A DNA stretch of 64,000 nt, from assembly GCF_900107795.1 (NCBI RefSeq), contig NZ_FNRL01000004.1:186001-250000 (forward strand), in the 5' to 3' direction. The notes beneath the pieces are model-generated. The model did not search any database and was not told where the DNA came from. It was given only the letters and a program-made list of their open reading frames with translations. A program made the translations under genes and the position numbers. Below, piece by piece: positions 55,180 through 63,512 of this stretch. Origin of the DNA: Chitinophaga terrae (ex Kim and Jung 2007). Lineage in GTDB: Bacteria; Bacteroidota; Bacteroidia; Chitinophagales; Chitinophagaceae. How positions within the stretch are numbered: position 1 is the first letter of the stretch; every line of letters starts with the position of its first letter.

Positions 55180-56241
55180 GGGCTTGTCGAAAGCCCATTT
55201 TTTTTCATAGGTGCTGAAGTACCGGTGAGCGAGCCAGGGGCTGATCCGGCTCAGGAACAAACCGACATGCAGCACAGGGATTCTTTTCCCGTATGTATCG
55301 TAAAGAGAAGCTTTTTCCCAGCCCAGGTCGCGGCTGTTCTTTTGTAATAGTTTTATAAACGCCCTGTATGCTTCTTTGCTTACAGCGCCCCCGTTCCTGT
55401 ACAATTCAAAGTACCCGCTATAAATGATCACCCTGGCGTTGTGATAACGCATGAAATCATTTTTGTATTTAGCCCAAACGCCTTTGGAAATGAGAAATAA
55501 TTTCATCTGCTGGTCGGCCTGGTAAAAGAGCGCTGCTTTATCTTCCCTGAAACCGCTGCTCATGGTAGAAGCTTCTCCTTCATTGCTCCTGAGAAAATAA
55601 TTATACAGGCAGCCGCTGATACATACCAGCTTTTTAGTGTGAAAAACAGCTTCCAGCATAAATGGAGAGTCTTCAAACACGCGCTGGCGGAAGCGTATAT
55701 TATGGGCTTCCAGCAACGAACGTTTATAAACCTTGCCCCAGGTAGCAGTGTTCAGCACTTCTTTTCCCGGTGTGTTTTCAGCAAGAAAACAGGAAATGGG
55801 GTCTGCATTGATAAACGCCGAAGGATCATATTCAAACTGGTATAAGACTTCCGGTTTTTCATCTCGTTTTTTTACGATCCGGTAACCGAAACAAACTATC
55901 TCCGCATTCTCTTTCACCGCCGCATCCATTGCCCGTTCCAGGGTTTCAGGCTCTATCCAGTCGTCGCCATCCACGAAAGTGATGTATTCTCCCGTTGCCT
56001 TCTCTATTCCCTTATTCCTCGCTACCCCCTGTCCGGCGTTCTCCTGTTGTATTATCCTGATATTAGCATGTTTTTCCGCCGCCGCTTCCAGGAGGTTCAA
56101 CGACTGGTCGGTAGACCCATCGTCAATAAAGAGCAATTCCGTGTTGGGATAAGTTTGCCCAACCAGGGACGCAATTGTGTTTCCCAGGTACGGAGCAAGA
56201 TTATAAACCGGAATAATTACTGTGACAAGCGGAGAGGACAT
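55165..56241 (-). CDS. GT2 family glycosyltransferase
   Basis: A 358-residue GT-A enzyme: VTVIIPVYNLAPYLGNTIAS, LLFIDDGSTDQSLNLL, NAGQGVARNKGIEKATGEYI and the metal-binding VDGDDW. These are classic GT2 (WcaA/EpsJ-like) motifs. The C-terminal ~150 residues are helical and probably bind the acceptor. It is the last gene of a three-gene minus operon behind two GT-B genes (10-base gap) and overlaps the convergent paralog A by 15 bases. Probably assembles a surface glycan. Confidence 0.88.
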   Translation of the reverse strand: MSSPLVTVIIPVYNLAPYLGNTIASLVGQTYPNTELLFIDDGSTDQSLNLLEAAAEKHANIRIIQQENAGQGVARNKGIEKATGEYITFVDGDDWIEPETLERAMDAAVKENAEIVCFGYRIVKKRDEKPEVLYQFEYDPSAFINADPISCFLAENTPGKEVLNTATWGKVYKRSLLEAHNIRFRQRVFEDSPFMLEAVFHTKKLVCISGCLYNYFLRSNEGEASTMSSGFREDKAALFYQADQQMKLFLISKGVWAKYKNDFMRYHNARVIIYSGYFELYRNGGAVSKEAYRAFIKLLQKNSRDLGWEKASLYDTYGKRIPVLHVGLFLSRISPWLAHRYFSTYEKKWAFDKPSSAD

Positions 56242-56251
56242 CTGGAATATT

Positions 56252-57439
56252 TTACTTTTTCACCTTTAATGCGGCGTCAATTCGTTGAAACACTTTTTCT
56301 GCTGCGAATGTTCTCCTGAACGACGCGGCGCTCAATGCGCTTTGTTCTGCATACAATGCCGGGTCGGTCAGCAGCCGGATGATATGATCTGCAAAACCTG
56401 CGGGATCTTCCGATACCAGGCAGCCATTGTCGATTTTATCAGGAAGGCCATCCAATCCCCTTTCATTGCAAACAACGGGTTTGCCGTATGCGAAGGCCTC
56501 CACAACTTTTATCTTAACGCCGGTACCCGCCAGCATAGGGCATATCACAACTTTTGACGCCTGGTAGTAATCGTTCAGGTCTTCCACGAACGGAAGATAG
56601 GTTACATTGCCGAGGCCCTGCGGAATATGCGAATTGATCTTTCCTATCACGCATAAACGGTACGATTGAGGCAGCAGCGGGTATACCTTTTCAAAGAACC
56701 AGGTTGCCGACATAATGTTCTTGTCATTGTCGCTGGCTACATAGATCAGGTCAAACTGCGGCCCGGAGCTGCCGCTTGCCGGTACAGGTTCATGCAGCAT
56801 CATGGGAACATACTTTACCTTGTTGCCAAGAAATTGCGAGAAGAGGTAGTGCTCTTCTGTTGAAATTGCCCATACCTGGTCGTAGAGCGAAAGCCTCCTG
56901 ATCTCGTCTCCCAGGGCTGCGCCAACGTTCACGTTTTTATCCAGCTGGTGTTGAGAGGCCATCAGGTCATGCGTATCTATGATGGTGAACGCATCGCCGA
57001 TTAAAGGATTGTCTTTAACCAGGTCGGCATAATAGGCGTAGGAGATAAGAATATAGTCGTATTTATTTTGCGTAAGCAGTTTGTCGAATTCCCTGCGCAG
57101 GTGCAGGTTCACCAGGTTAGGCAAACCTCCTTTTACATGGTTGAGCTTACGGTTGAAAAGCATGTTTGGGAGCTTGTATTCAAAAAGATATACAAGCGGG
57201 TTCTTTTTCGGGGGCTTGCGGAACCAGAACCAGGCATTTTCTACCAACCCGCTTTTTCTCACCATTTCCATTTCTTCCTCCGTTATCCTTTCCCATTGGC
57301 CCTGCCTGGAAACCAGGTCCACTTTCATTCCCCTGCTTTTAAAATATTGCAGCAGCATGTAGGCCCGGGATTGTGCGCCGTTTTGACGGCCGACAGGATT
57401 GTATGGAAATAAATATAAAATGCGTTGCTGTTCAGACAT
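56252..57439 (-). CDS. GT-B glycosyltransferase, paralog B
   Basis: A 395-residue GT-B enzyme closely resembling the genes at 54007 and 57460. The N-terminal domain has LYLFPYNPVGRQNGAQSRAY and TIIDTHDLMASQHQLDKNVN; the middle has GDEIRRLSLYDQVWAISTEE; the nucleotide-binding half has CPMLAGTGVKIKVVEAFAYG and KPVVCNERGLDGLPD. It is second in the minus operon, 20 bases after paralog C. The three copies may add successive sugars of one repeating unit. Confidence 0.84.
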   Translation of the reverse strand: MSEQQRILYLFPYNPVGRQNGAQSRAYMLLQYFKSRGMKVDLVSRQGQWERITEEEMEMVRKSGLVENAWFWFRKPPKKNPLVYLFEYKLPNMLFNRKLNHVKGGLPNLVNLHLRREFDKLLTQNKYDYILISYAYYADLVKDNPLIGDAFTIIDTHDLMASQHQLDKNVNVGAALGDEIRRLSLYDQVWAISTEEHYLFSQFLGNKVKYVPMMLHEPVPASGSSGPQFDLIYVASDNDKNIMSATWFFEKVYPLLPQSYRLCVIGKINSHIPQGLGNVTYLPFVEDLNDYYQASKVVICPMLAGTGVKIKVVEAFAYGKPVVCNERGLDGLPDKIDNGCLVSEDPAGFADHIIRLLTDPALYAEQSALSAASFRRTFAAEKVFQRIDAALKVKK

Positions 57440-57459
57440 GCTACTGGCAATTTATTAAA

Positions 57460-58629
57460 TTAATGTTTGGGAGAATAGTTAAGCGCTTTGTCGAGCTTTT
57501 TATACACGTTGGCGGCAGCAAAATTATTCCTGAATGAAGCGGCGCTTAATTCGCTTTGTTGTGCATGAAACGCTTTATCTTCCAGCAGTTTCAGGATGTA
57601 GCCGGCAAACTCTTTCGGGTCTTGCGTTACCAGGCAACCGCAGTTGCTCTTATCTGGCAATCCGTCCATACCTCTTTCGTTGCAAACAACGGGCAGGCCG
57701 TACAGCATGGCTTCCACCACTTTTATCTTCACGCCGGTTCCGGAAAGCATAGGACATATAACAACCTTTGATTGCAGGTAATATTCGCTGAGGTCTTCCG
57801 CAAAAGGAACCAGGGTAACGTTTTTGTAAGTACCCGGTATAAAGCGGGAAATAGATCCAACCACGCAAAGGTTCACATGCTCAGGGATCAACGGGAATAC
57901 CTGTTTGAAGAACCAGTCTGCCGCTGCAAGATTATGCGGGTTATGCGAAGCCACATAGATCATGTCATATTTCTTCAGAACATCCCTTTTTATATCTGCC
58001 GGTTCTTCTACCATCGTCGGAATGTATTTCACCTGGTTTTTCAGGAACTGGCTGAAGAAATAGTTTTCTTCAGGCGAGCATAACCAGACCTGGTCAAACC
58101 TCGACAGTCTTTTCAATTCATCACCCAGGGCGATCCCCCGATTGACGCCTTTGTCGTGCTGGTGCTGGGCCGACAACAGGTCGTGCGTATCGGCAATGGT
58201 AACAGCGTTCCCGGTACGGGGATTATCCTTTATCAGGTCGGCCCAATAGGCATAGCTGACAATGATGAAATCGTATTGGTGCTGTTCAAGTATCTTATTG
58301 AATTTCTCCTGCAAATAGGGGCTCACATGATTCGGGATTGCGCCTTTTACGTTGTGGAGCAGTTTAGGCAGTTTGTAGGAGAAAAGGTACTGGAAGAAAT
58401 TTTTCTTTGCCGGTTTCCGCGGGTAGAACCAGGCATTTCTCACCTGCCCGCTTTCCCTGAATGCTTTAATATTCTCGTCTGATGTCACGCCCCAATAGTC
58501 GGTCAACGAAAAAAAATCGACCTCCATACCCCGTTCCTTAAAATACTTAAGCAACGTAATTACACGGGTCTGCGCGCCACTGGTCTTCTCTATCGGATTT
58601 AAAGGAAAAGTGAAAAGGACTTTAGTCAT
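57460..58629 (-). CDS. GT-B glycosyltransferase, paralog C
   Basis: A 389-residue GT-B enzyme from ATG 58629 (MTKVLFTFPLNPIEKTSGAQ); a start at 58659 adds ten residues but lies almost on the -7 box. Shared motifs are VTIADTHDLLSAQHQHDKGV, GDELKRLSRFDQVWLCSPEE, CPMLSGTGVKIKVVEAMLYG and LPVVCNERGMDGLPDKS. First gene of the minus operon (paralog C, paralog B, GT2), with a -7 box 28 bases upstream. Confidence 0.84.
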   Translation of the reverse strand: MTKVLFTFPLNPIEKTSGAQTRVITLLKYFKERGMEVDFFSLTDYWGVTSDENIKAFRESGQVRNAWFYPRKPAKKNFFQYLFSYKLPKLLHNVKGAIPNHVSPYLQEKFNKILEQHQYDFIIVSYAYWADLIKDNPRTGNAVTIADTHDLLSAQHQHDKGVNRGIALGDELKRLSRFDQVWLCSPEENYFFSQFLKNQVKYIPTMVEEPADIKRDVLKKYDMIYVASHNPHNLAAADWFFKQVFPLIPEHVNLCVVGSISRFIPGTYKNVTLVPFAEDLSEYYLQSKVVICPMLSGTGVKIKVVEAMLYGLPVVCNERGMDGLPDKSNCGCLVTQDPKEFAGYILKLLEDKAFHAQQSELSAASFRNNFAAANVYKKLDKALNYSPKH

Positions 58630-58656
58630 ATCAGGCTTATGAATAAGAAATTCGCG

Positions 58657-58664
58657 CAAAGCTA
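58657..58664 (-). promoter_or_regulatory. -7 box of the glycosyltransferase operon
   Basis: TAGCTTTG on the minus strand, exact TAnnTTTG match, 27 bases before the ATG at 58629; supports that start over 58659. Confidence 0.55.
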
Positions 58665-58802
58665 GAGAAAATAATGTAAATATTCTAAACGCTTGTTTTA
58701 TAGTTTGTTAGATATGTGTATTGAGCCTTATCCACGCTGCCGGGCGGGGCTTTAATGCTGGCATAACTTATGGGTTGGAATTACAGACTAAAAACTATAA
58801 TT

Positions 58803-59090
58803 ATGAAAACACCGAATGAAGGAGAAAAAACAGTAGTTAAAGTGCCGGGAAATGAAATGGGAGAGAAGGCTTCCATAGGAGGGAAATATAATTCAGGGGT
58901 CACCTCCGGTGATCCTAAAGAGAAAGAAGAGATAGAGAAACAGGCTAACATGAAAGAAGAACAACCGGCTTCAGACAAAGAAAAATCAGAGAAAAACCAG
59001 GAGAATTTTTTAACGAAGGAAGACCTGCCCGACAGCACGAATGAATCGACCGGCGTACCGGGAACAGGGCAGCGGCAGGACTCCAACTGA
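58803..59090 (+). CDS. Small disordered, charged protein of unknown function
   Basis: A 95-residue hydrophilic protein from ATG 58803 (an earlier frame start at 58770 adds 11 residues with no better context). It is rich in Glu, Lys, Gly and Asn with no hydrophobic core (KEKEEIEKQANMKEEQPASD), so it is probably intrinsically disordered. No family recognised; such small proteins in Bacteroidota are often induced in stationary phase or stress. The neighbours (MsrA, glutathione peroxidase) fit a stress role. Confidence 0.6.
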   Translation: MKTPNEGEKTVVKVPGNEMGEKASIGGKYNSGVTSGDPKEKEEIEKQANMKEEQPASDKEKSEKNQENFLTKEDLPDSTNESTGVPGTGQRQDSN

Positions 59091-59241
59091 TCATAATCTT
59101 TTTTCCCTTTTACCACTTTGCCTGTTCTCCTCTTTGAGAGGCAACGATTGCCGGGCTTTGATCATGCAGCAAGTGAAAGTTTTGCCGGAAGCAACCTGCA
59201 GGCAATGGCAAATAAGAGCGAAAACAGGTGCGGCTTATGAT

Positions 59242-59290
59242 TTCAAAACAGGAAGGCGCCTCCGCCTTGGAGACGCCTTCCTGTTTTGAA
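59242..59290. terminator. Long bidirectional terminator hairpin
   Basis: A perfect 17-bp stem (59242-59258 with 59274-59290, beginning TTCAAAACAGG) plus an inner CTCC/GGAG pairing. It lies 10 bases past the stop of msrA (minus strand) and 150 bases after the disordered-protein gene. Confidence 0.75.
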
Positions 59291-59300
59291 TCCGTTTTAT

Positions 59301-59792
59301 TTACTTAAGCGTCCATTCAGGCCTGATGTAATGACAGGTATACCCGAACGGATGTTTCTGCAGGTAGTCCTGGTGCTCTTCTTCCGCATCCCAGAAATCG
59401 GATGCCGGAACTACTTCTGTTACGATCTTTCCCGGCCATTTACCTGATGCGTTCATTTCATCTATCAGCTTAACAGCTGTTTCATGTTGTTTTTCATCCA
59501 GGTAAAAAATGGCGGAACGATAGGAGGCGCCTATATCGTTACCCTGCCTGTTACGGGTAGTAGGATCATGGATCTGGAAGAAAAATTCCAGCAATTCCCT
59601 GTAAGATAATTTACCAGGATCAAAAGTAATTGCTATGGCTTCGGCATGGGTGCCGTGATTCCTGTAAGTAGCATTAGGTACGTCGCCGCCTGTATAACCA
59701 ACCACAGTGGAATTGACGCCAGGCAACTGGCGGATCAGTTCTTCCACGCCCCAAAAACAGCCTCCGGCTAGTATGGCTTTTTCAACACTCAT
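59301..59792 (-). CDS. msrA: Peptide-methionine (S)-S-oxide reductase MsrA
   Basis: A 163-residue enzyme that reduces methionine-S-sulfoxide in proteins. The catalytic GGCFWG places Cys12 near the start. Family motifs [40 protein letters not shown] and [20 protein letters not shown] are all present. No signal peptide, so it is cytoplasmic. It follows the glutathione peroxidase gene by 68 bases on the same strand and may share its oxidative-stress control. Only MsrA, not MsrB, is present here. Confidence 0.95.
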   Translation of the reverse strand: MSVEKAILAGGCFWGVEELIRQLPGVNSTVVGYTGGDVPNATYRNHGTHAEAIAITFDPGKLSYRELLEFFFQIHDPTTRNRQGNDIGASYRSAIFYLDEKQHETAVKLIDEMNASGKWPGKIVTEVVPASDFWDAEEEHQDYLQKHPFGYTCHYIRPEWTLK

Positions 59793-59860
59793 ATTCCTAT
59801 AGTTTTTTGACAGGATGAAGTTAGGTTTTTGCGCTGAATTACTGAAATCAGCATTCCTGC

Positions 59861-60343
59861 CTATTTAATTCCAAGAGCGGCTTTAAAAGCGCTATTGTCA
59901 GGAGTGACCGACGACTGGAAAAAATGTGTCAGCCTGCCTTGTTCATCTACAATATATTTACAGAAATTCCAGGTCGGCTGCTGGGAATTCCATCCATTCA
60001 GTTCTTTCTTTGTCAGCCACTGATAAACGGGATGTTGTTCTTCTCCCAGTACGCTGATCTTTTCCATCATCGGGAAAGTAACCCCGAAATTCACCTGGCA
60101 GAATTGGGCAATCGCCTCATTGCTTCCAGGTTCCTGCGCCCCGAAATCATTGGCCGGGAACCCTAAAACCACCACTTTGTCTTTATTCGCTTCATAGAAC
60201 TCTTGCCAGTCGGCATACTGCGGGGTATAACCGCATTCAGAAGCAGTATTCAGTACTACAATTTTCTTTCCCTTGTAAGCAGAAAGATCGACGGTGCTGC
60301 CATTGATGGCCTTTGGCTTTAAATCAAAAAAGGAAGTAGACAT
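59861..60343 (-). CDS. Glutathione peroxidase-family thiol peroxidase
   Basis: A 160-residue peroxidase from ATG 60343 ([20 protein letters not shown]); the frame extends to 60412 but without a useful start. Peroxidatic Cys37 lies in [12 protein letters not shown], a Gln in [20 protein letters not shown] and the Trp/Asn site in [10 protein letters not shown]. It is the Cys-type enzyme, not a selenoprotein; such bacterial members usually take electrons from thioredoxin. Located with msrA on one strand. Confidence 0.92.
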   Translation of the reverse strand: MSTSFFDLKPKAINGSTVDLSAYKGKKIVVLNTASECGYTPQYADWQEFYEANKDKVVVLGFPANDFGAQEPGSNEAIAQFCQVNFGVTFPMMEKISVLGEEQHPVYQWLTKKELNGWNSQQPTWNFCKYIVDEQGRLTHFFQSSVTPDNSAFKAALGIK

Positions 60344-60412
60344 AACTAATGAATTTACGCCGCTGATACTTTTAATTTTGTAAAAGATACGGGTATTATA
60401 ATTATGTACCAA

Positions 60413-60803
60413 CTAATCGCAGGCGCTTTGCCTGTCATCTCTTTTCAATATCCCTATGCAAAGCAGGGCAATAGCCAGGTTTCTCCATACCGCCAGATGG
60501 CGGGATGAAATTTTTCCCACGATCTTAGGCAGCGCGAAGCGGGCCACGATAACAGATAAAATATTAAAAAGGCATCATGAGAAGCCCTGAACTTGCAGCG
60601 GAAAAATGGAAGTTCTTTTGTACCAGGAAGCTCATCATAAATAAATAACCCGTAAAGAGCGCACTTAGCAACACGAACAATAAATTCCGTTTTTTCCTGT
60701 AAAAAAATATAGATTTTGTTCTATTGGCGCTTGCCGGTATACCGCCAAACAGGACAAATTTAATTTTTCCACCCCAATGAGGCCGGTAAAAGTGGTATGC
60801 ATT
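60413..60803 (-). pseudogene. Remnant of an MFS-type transporter
   Basis: On the minus strand an open frame encodes YRKKRNLLFVLLSALFTGYL, MMSFLVQKNFHFSAASSGLL and MMPF, then stops; shifting by one base at the five-A run 60566-60570 restores NILSVIVARFALPKIVGKIS and a final hydrophobic segment before TAG at 60413-60415. This helix-loop-helix pattern resembles the second half of DHA2-like MFS exporters. The N-terminal part is missing. It occupies most of the 526-base spacer before the baeRF-like gene, where I see nothing else. Confidence 0.5.
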
Positions 60804-60869
60804 TTACTCCGTTCTAATCAGCAACTCTTTCTAAGAAGGAGATATTTCAGAACTAAAAATGTTTGAATT

Positions 60870-62285
60870 ATGGGAAAAGACAGAAATGGAGTATTCCATC
60901 CGGGGAAAGGAAAACCATCAGGAGCTAACAAAGAAGAAGGATTAGGAGCGCAGTCGACGCCTCCTGAAAAAATGAAGGAATACCTGGAGATATCAGACAA
61001 GTATACCACCGGGCCCGACGAGTTGTCGCCCAATCTTCGCCTTCTGCATCACAACAGGAACACTTCCAAAGCCAATACTTCCAGGGGTTATGGTACTAAA
61101 ACCAGCGGTAAACCTGATCATACAAAGCAGCAGGAGGAAAACGGGCAGAATCGCTTTGCCGGTGTGGAAACTGCGAGCCAGCCTACTGAAATGCCGGGCA
61201 TCCTAACCCGCGAGGCTTTCAAAGAACTGGGCGCCGTATCGGCCAATCATTGTATTTCTATCTATATTCCAACACATGAATATGGTACTGCGGTAAATGA
61301 AATGTCGGATTCCATCCTTTTCAAAAACAAATTGCAGGAAGCAAGTAAAAAGCTGCTGGAAAAAGGAATGAAACAACCGGATGTAGATAAGCTGCTGGGG
61401 CCAGCTTATTCCTGGGTTTATGACACCGGTTTCTGGAGAAACCAGCTACAAGGTTTTGCCGTTTTCCTGGCCCCCGATTTCTGCAGGTACATTAAAATGC
61501 CGGCGGCGCCGCCGGAACTGCTGATAGTGAATACTTCTTTCCAGTTGTCGCCGTTAGTACCGTCTATGCTTGCCACCAGGGACTTTTACCTGTTGCTGCT
61601 AAGCAAACATGCCACCCGGTTGTATAAATATGATACTGCAGGCATCAACGAAGTAAAAGTTGCGGGTCTTGAAACCCTGAGCAGCTACGAAGCGCCGGAT
61701 ATCGATAACGGTGAACACAGGGGCGTTGACGGCTACACCAACAGCGCCGATTAGCTGAAAGCCATTGATGATATTATCTTCAGGGAAGTATTGAACACTG
61801 AAAAAGCGCCGCTGGTGCTGGCAGGAACAGAAGAAATGGTAGCGGAGTACCGCACCGTTTCCGCCTATAAACACCTGTACCCCGAAGCGATCATCGGCAA
61901 TCATACTTACGACGATTTGCAGGCCCTGTGTCGACAGGCCCGTAATATATTGCAACCGTATTTCGACCAGGAACTGGATAAAGCAAAAGAGAGGTATGCC
62001 AATGAATCGGCTACCCGCCTTACTTCTTCCATTGTGGCAGACGTAGTTCCCGCCGCCTTCTACGGCCAGGTAGATACTTTGTTTGCAGCCCGCGACGCTC
62101 ATTCCTGGGGCACATTCGATGAAATGAACAATGTGCTGAAAGTAGATGATGAAATGAATGGAGAAAACGACGACCTGGTTGACAAAGCAGTGGTGAAAAC
62201 CATTGCCAATGGAGGTCGGGTATTTATTTTACCTAAAGAGCAAATGCCGGCCGACAGCCCTGTTGCCGCATTAATGAGATATTAA
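60870..62285 (+). pseudogene. baeRF-family release-factor-like gene split by in-frame UAG
   Basis: One continuous reading frame of about 471 codons interrupted only by TAG at 61752-61754. The first part (60870-61751, 294 residues) has a disordered Lys/Gly-rich leader (about 1-105), then SANHCISIYIPTHEYGTAVN and DFYLLLLSKHATRLYKYD. The second part (61755-62285) carries VLAGTEEMVAEYRTVSAYKH and a C-terminal GGRVFILPKEQMPADSPVAA. Together these match bacterial archaeo-eukaryotic release-factor-like proteins (baeRF, eRF1 domains 2-3), presumed to act on ribosomes. The second part has no ATG near its beginning (only a TTG at 61791). It could be a fresh nonsense mutation, a sequence error or a readthrough product. 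Confidence 0.7.
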
Positions 62286-62298
62286 ACGAGACGAAGAC

Positions 62299-62334
62299 AA
62301 ACAACCGCTTCTGCGCCCGCAGAGGCGGTTGTTT
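62299..62334 (+). terminator. Terminator after the baeRF-like gene
   Basis: 16-bp stem (62299-62314 with 62319-62334, one wobble), loop GCCC, 13 bases past the stop. The T-tract is short. The motif AACAACCGC is repeated just downstream. Confidence 0.65.
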
Positions 62335-62400
62335 CAGTATAACAACCGCCACAGAAGTGTTTCGTTTTTGCTACATTATACCAACTATATCTAAATAACT

Positions 62401-62408
62401 TACATTTG
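62401..62408 (+). promoter_or_regulatory. -7 box upstream of the unknown gene at 62436
   Basis: TACATTTG, exact TAnnTTTG match, 27 bases before the ATG at 62436; it argues against the longer frame starting at 62406. Confidence 0.5.
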
Positions 62409-62435
62409 TTCCTGCATTTAACCAATGCCGGCATT

Positions 62436-62885
62436 ATGGGTTTATTTAATTTTTTTAAGAAACCGCTACGGATCAACGATGAATTTTTCGGACCGCTCCG
62501 ATATATTGAGATCAAAGGCGCCCGGGGATATTTTGAAGGGAAAGGCCTGTTTGCTCCTTTAGGGTATGAAACCGAATACCTGATCGAAGCGGAAACCTCC
62601 GGACCGGCGGAATGGCAAAAAGAATTTTATAAAAACCTTCAGCTGGAATTCGATGGCTATATAGAAAAGATCAAACCGCTTATAACCGACGAATTAAGGG
62701 AGGAGGACCCTGATATTGAAATAGGGGATTTTAAAGATGAATTTACACTTGTAAATATCACTATCCCTTTTTCCCATACGCCTGTTGTGCGTTGGAATAT
62801 GGCCTTTACAACCATTCATGAGGCCGATCACTACGTTACCGTCGAGTTTTCCGGCGATGAACCTGTAGAAGCGGTATTGGAATAA
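62436..62885 (+). CDS. Conserved-looking hypothetical protein
   Basis: A 149-residue acidic cytoplasmic protein from ATG 62436. It starts MGLFNFFKKP, then EFFGPLRYIEIKGARGYFEG, and alternates beta and helical stretches, ending in TTIHEADHYVTVEFSGDEPV. The layout recalls DUF2262-like proteins (a conserved opening around 'FG.L.Y......F.G'), many of which are immunity-type or unknown, but I cannot assign it with confidence. It lies between the baeRF-like gene and yceI, with its own -7 box. Confidence 0.6.
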   Translation: MGLFNFFKKPLRINDEFFGPLRYIEIKGARGYFEGKGLFAPLGYETEYLIEAETSGPAEWQKEFYKNLQLEFDGYIEKIKPLITDELREEDPDIEIGDFKDEFTLVNITIPFSHTPVVRWNMAFTTIHEADHYVTVEFSGDEPVEAVLE

Positions 62886-62927
62886 TGATCCGCTCTATGC
62901 CTGTTGTTCCTGCAATAATTAAACTAT

Positions 62928-63452
62928 ATGAATAAATTAGTTCTGTTAATGTTTATCGCTGTAGCATCCTGTATTTCAGCTGCTGCACAAACCATTGATT
63001 CCAGCAAGTCGGGTGTGAAATTTGAAATCGGGAATATGGGAGTGAAGAAAGTAAAAGGTACTTTTTCAGGTATGAAAGGAACCATCGACTTCAACCCTCA
63101 AAATCCCGCTGCCGCTCATTTTGATGTGTGCATCGATGCCAGCACTGTAAACACAGAAAATGAGAAGAGAGACAACCACCTGAGAAATAAAGACTTCTTC
63201 GAAACAGATAAATATCCTGAGATCTGCTTCAAATCCAAAGAAGTTACAAAAACAGCGGAGGGTTACAGCGTAGCCGGTAAACTTACCGCCCACGGCGTAA
63301 CAAACGATGTAACCATACCTTTTACCTTTAACAATAATGTTTTTGAAGGTAAGTTCATACTTAAAAGACTGGACTATAAAATAGGAGAGGGAACAAACAC
63401 TTTTATGGTAGGTAACGAAGTGGAAGTGACCATCACCTGCGCCGTAAAATAA
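62928..63452 (+). CDS. YceI-family periplasmic lipid-binding protein
   Basis: A 174-residue exported lipocalin-like protein (signal MNKLVLLMFIAVASCISAAA). YceI members bind polyisoprenoids or other long lipids. Family features: KFEIGNMGVKKVKGTFSGMK, ASTVNTENEKRDNHLRNKDF, FFETDKYPEICFKS and GKLTAHGVTNDVTIPFTF. It follows the hypothetical gene by 42 bases and is closed by a terminator. Function here is by family only. Confidence 0.9.
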   Translation: MNKLVLLMFIAVASCISAAAQTIDSSKSGVKFEIGNMGVKKVKGTFSGMKGTIDFNPQNPAAAHFDVCIDASTVNTENEKRDNHLRNKDFFETDKYPEICFKSKEVTKTAEGYSVAGKLTAHGVTNDVTIPFTFNNNVFEGKFILKRLDYKIGEGTNTFMVGNEVEVTITCAVK

Positions 63453-63464
63453 TTCATCAACTAA

Positions 63465-63507
63465 AGATCCGCCTTATAAAGGGAGTATCCTTTTATAAGG
63501 CGGATCT
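63465..63507. terminator. Bidirectional terminator between yceI and the oxidoreductase
   Basis: Perfect 16-bp stem (63465-63480 with 63492-63507), loop of 11 bases, with A- and T-rich flanks; between two convergent genes. Confidence 0.85.
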
Positions 63508-63512
63508 TTTAT

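Noticed and set aside
61791..62285. Independent gene formed by the second half of the baeRF frame
   Set aside because: Only a TTG start, no ribosome-site evidence, and the sequence is the in-frame continuation of the upstream half.
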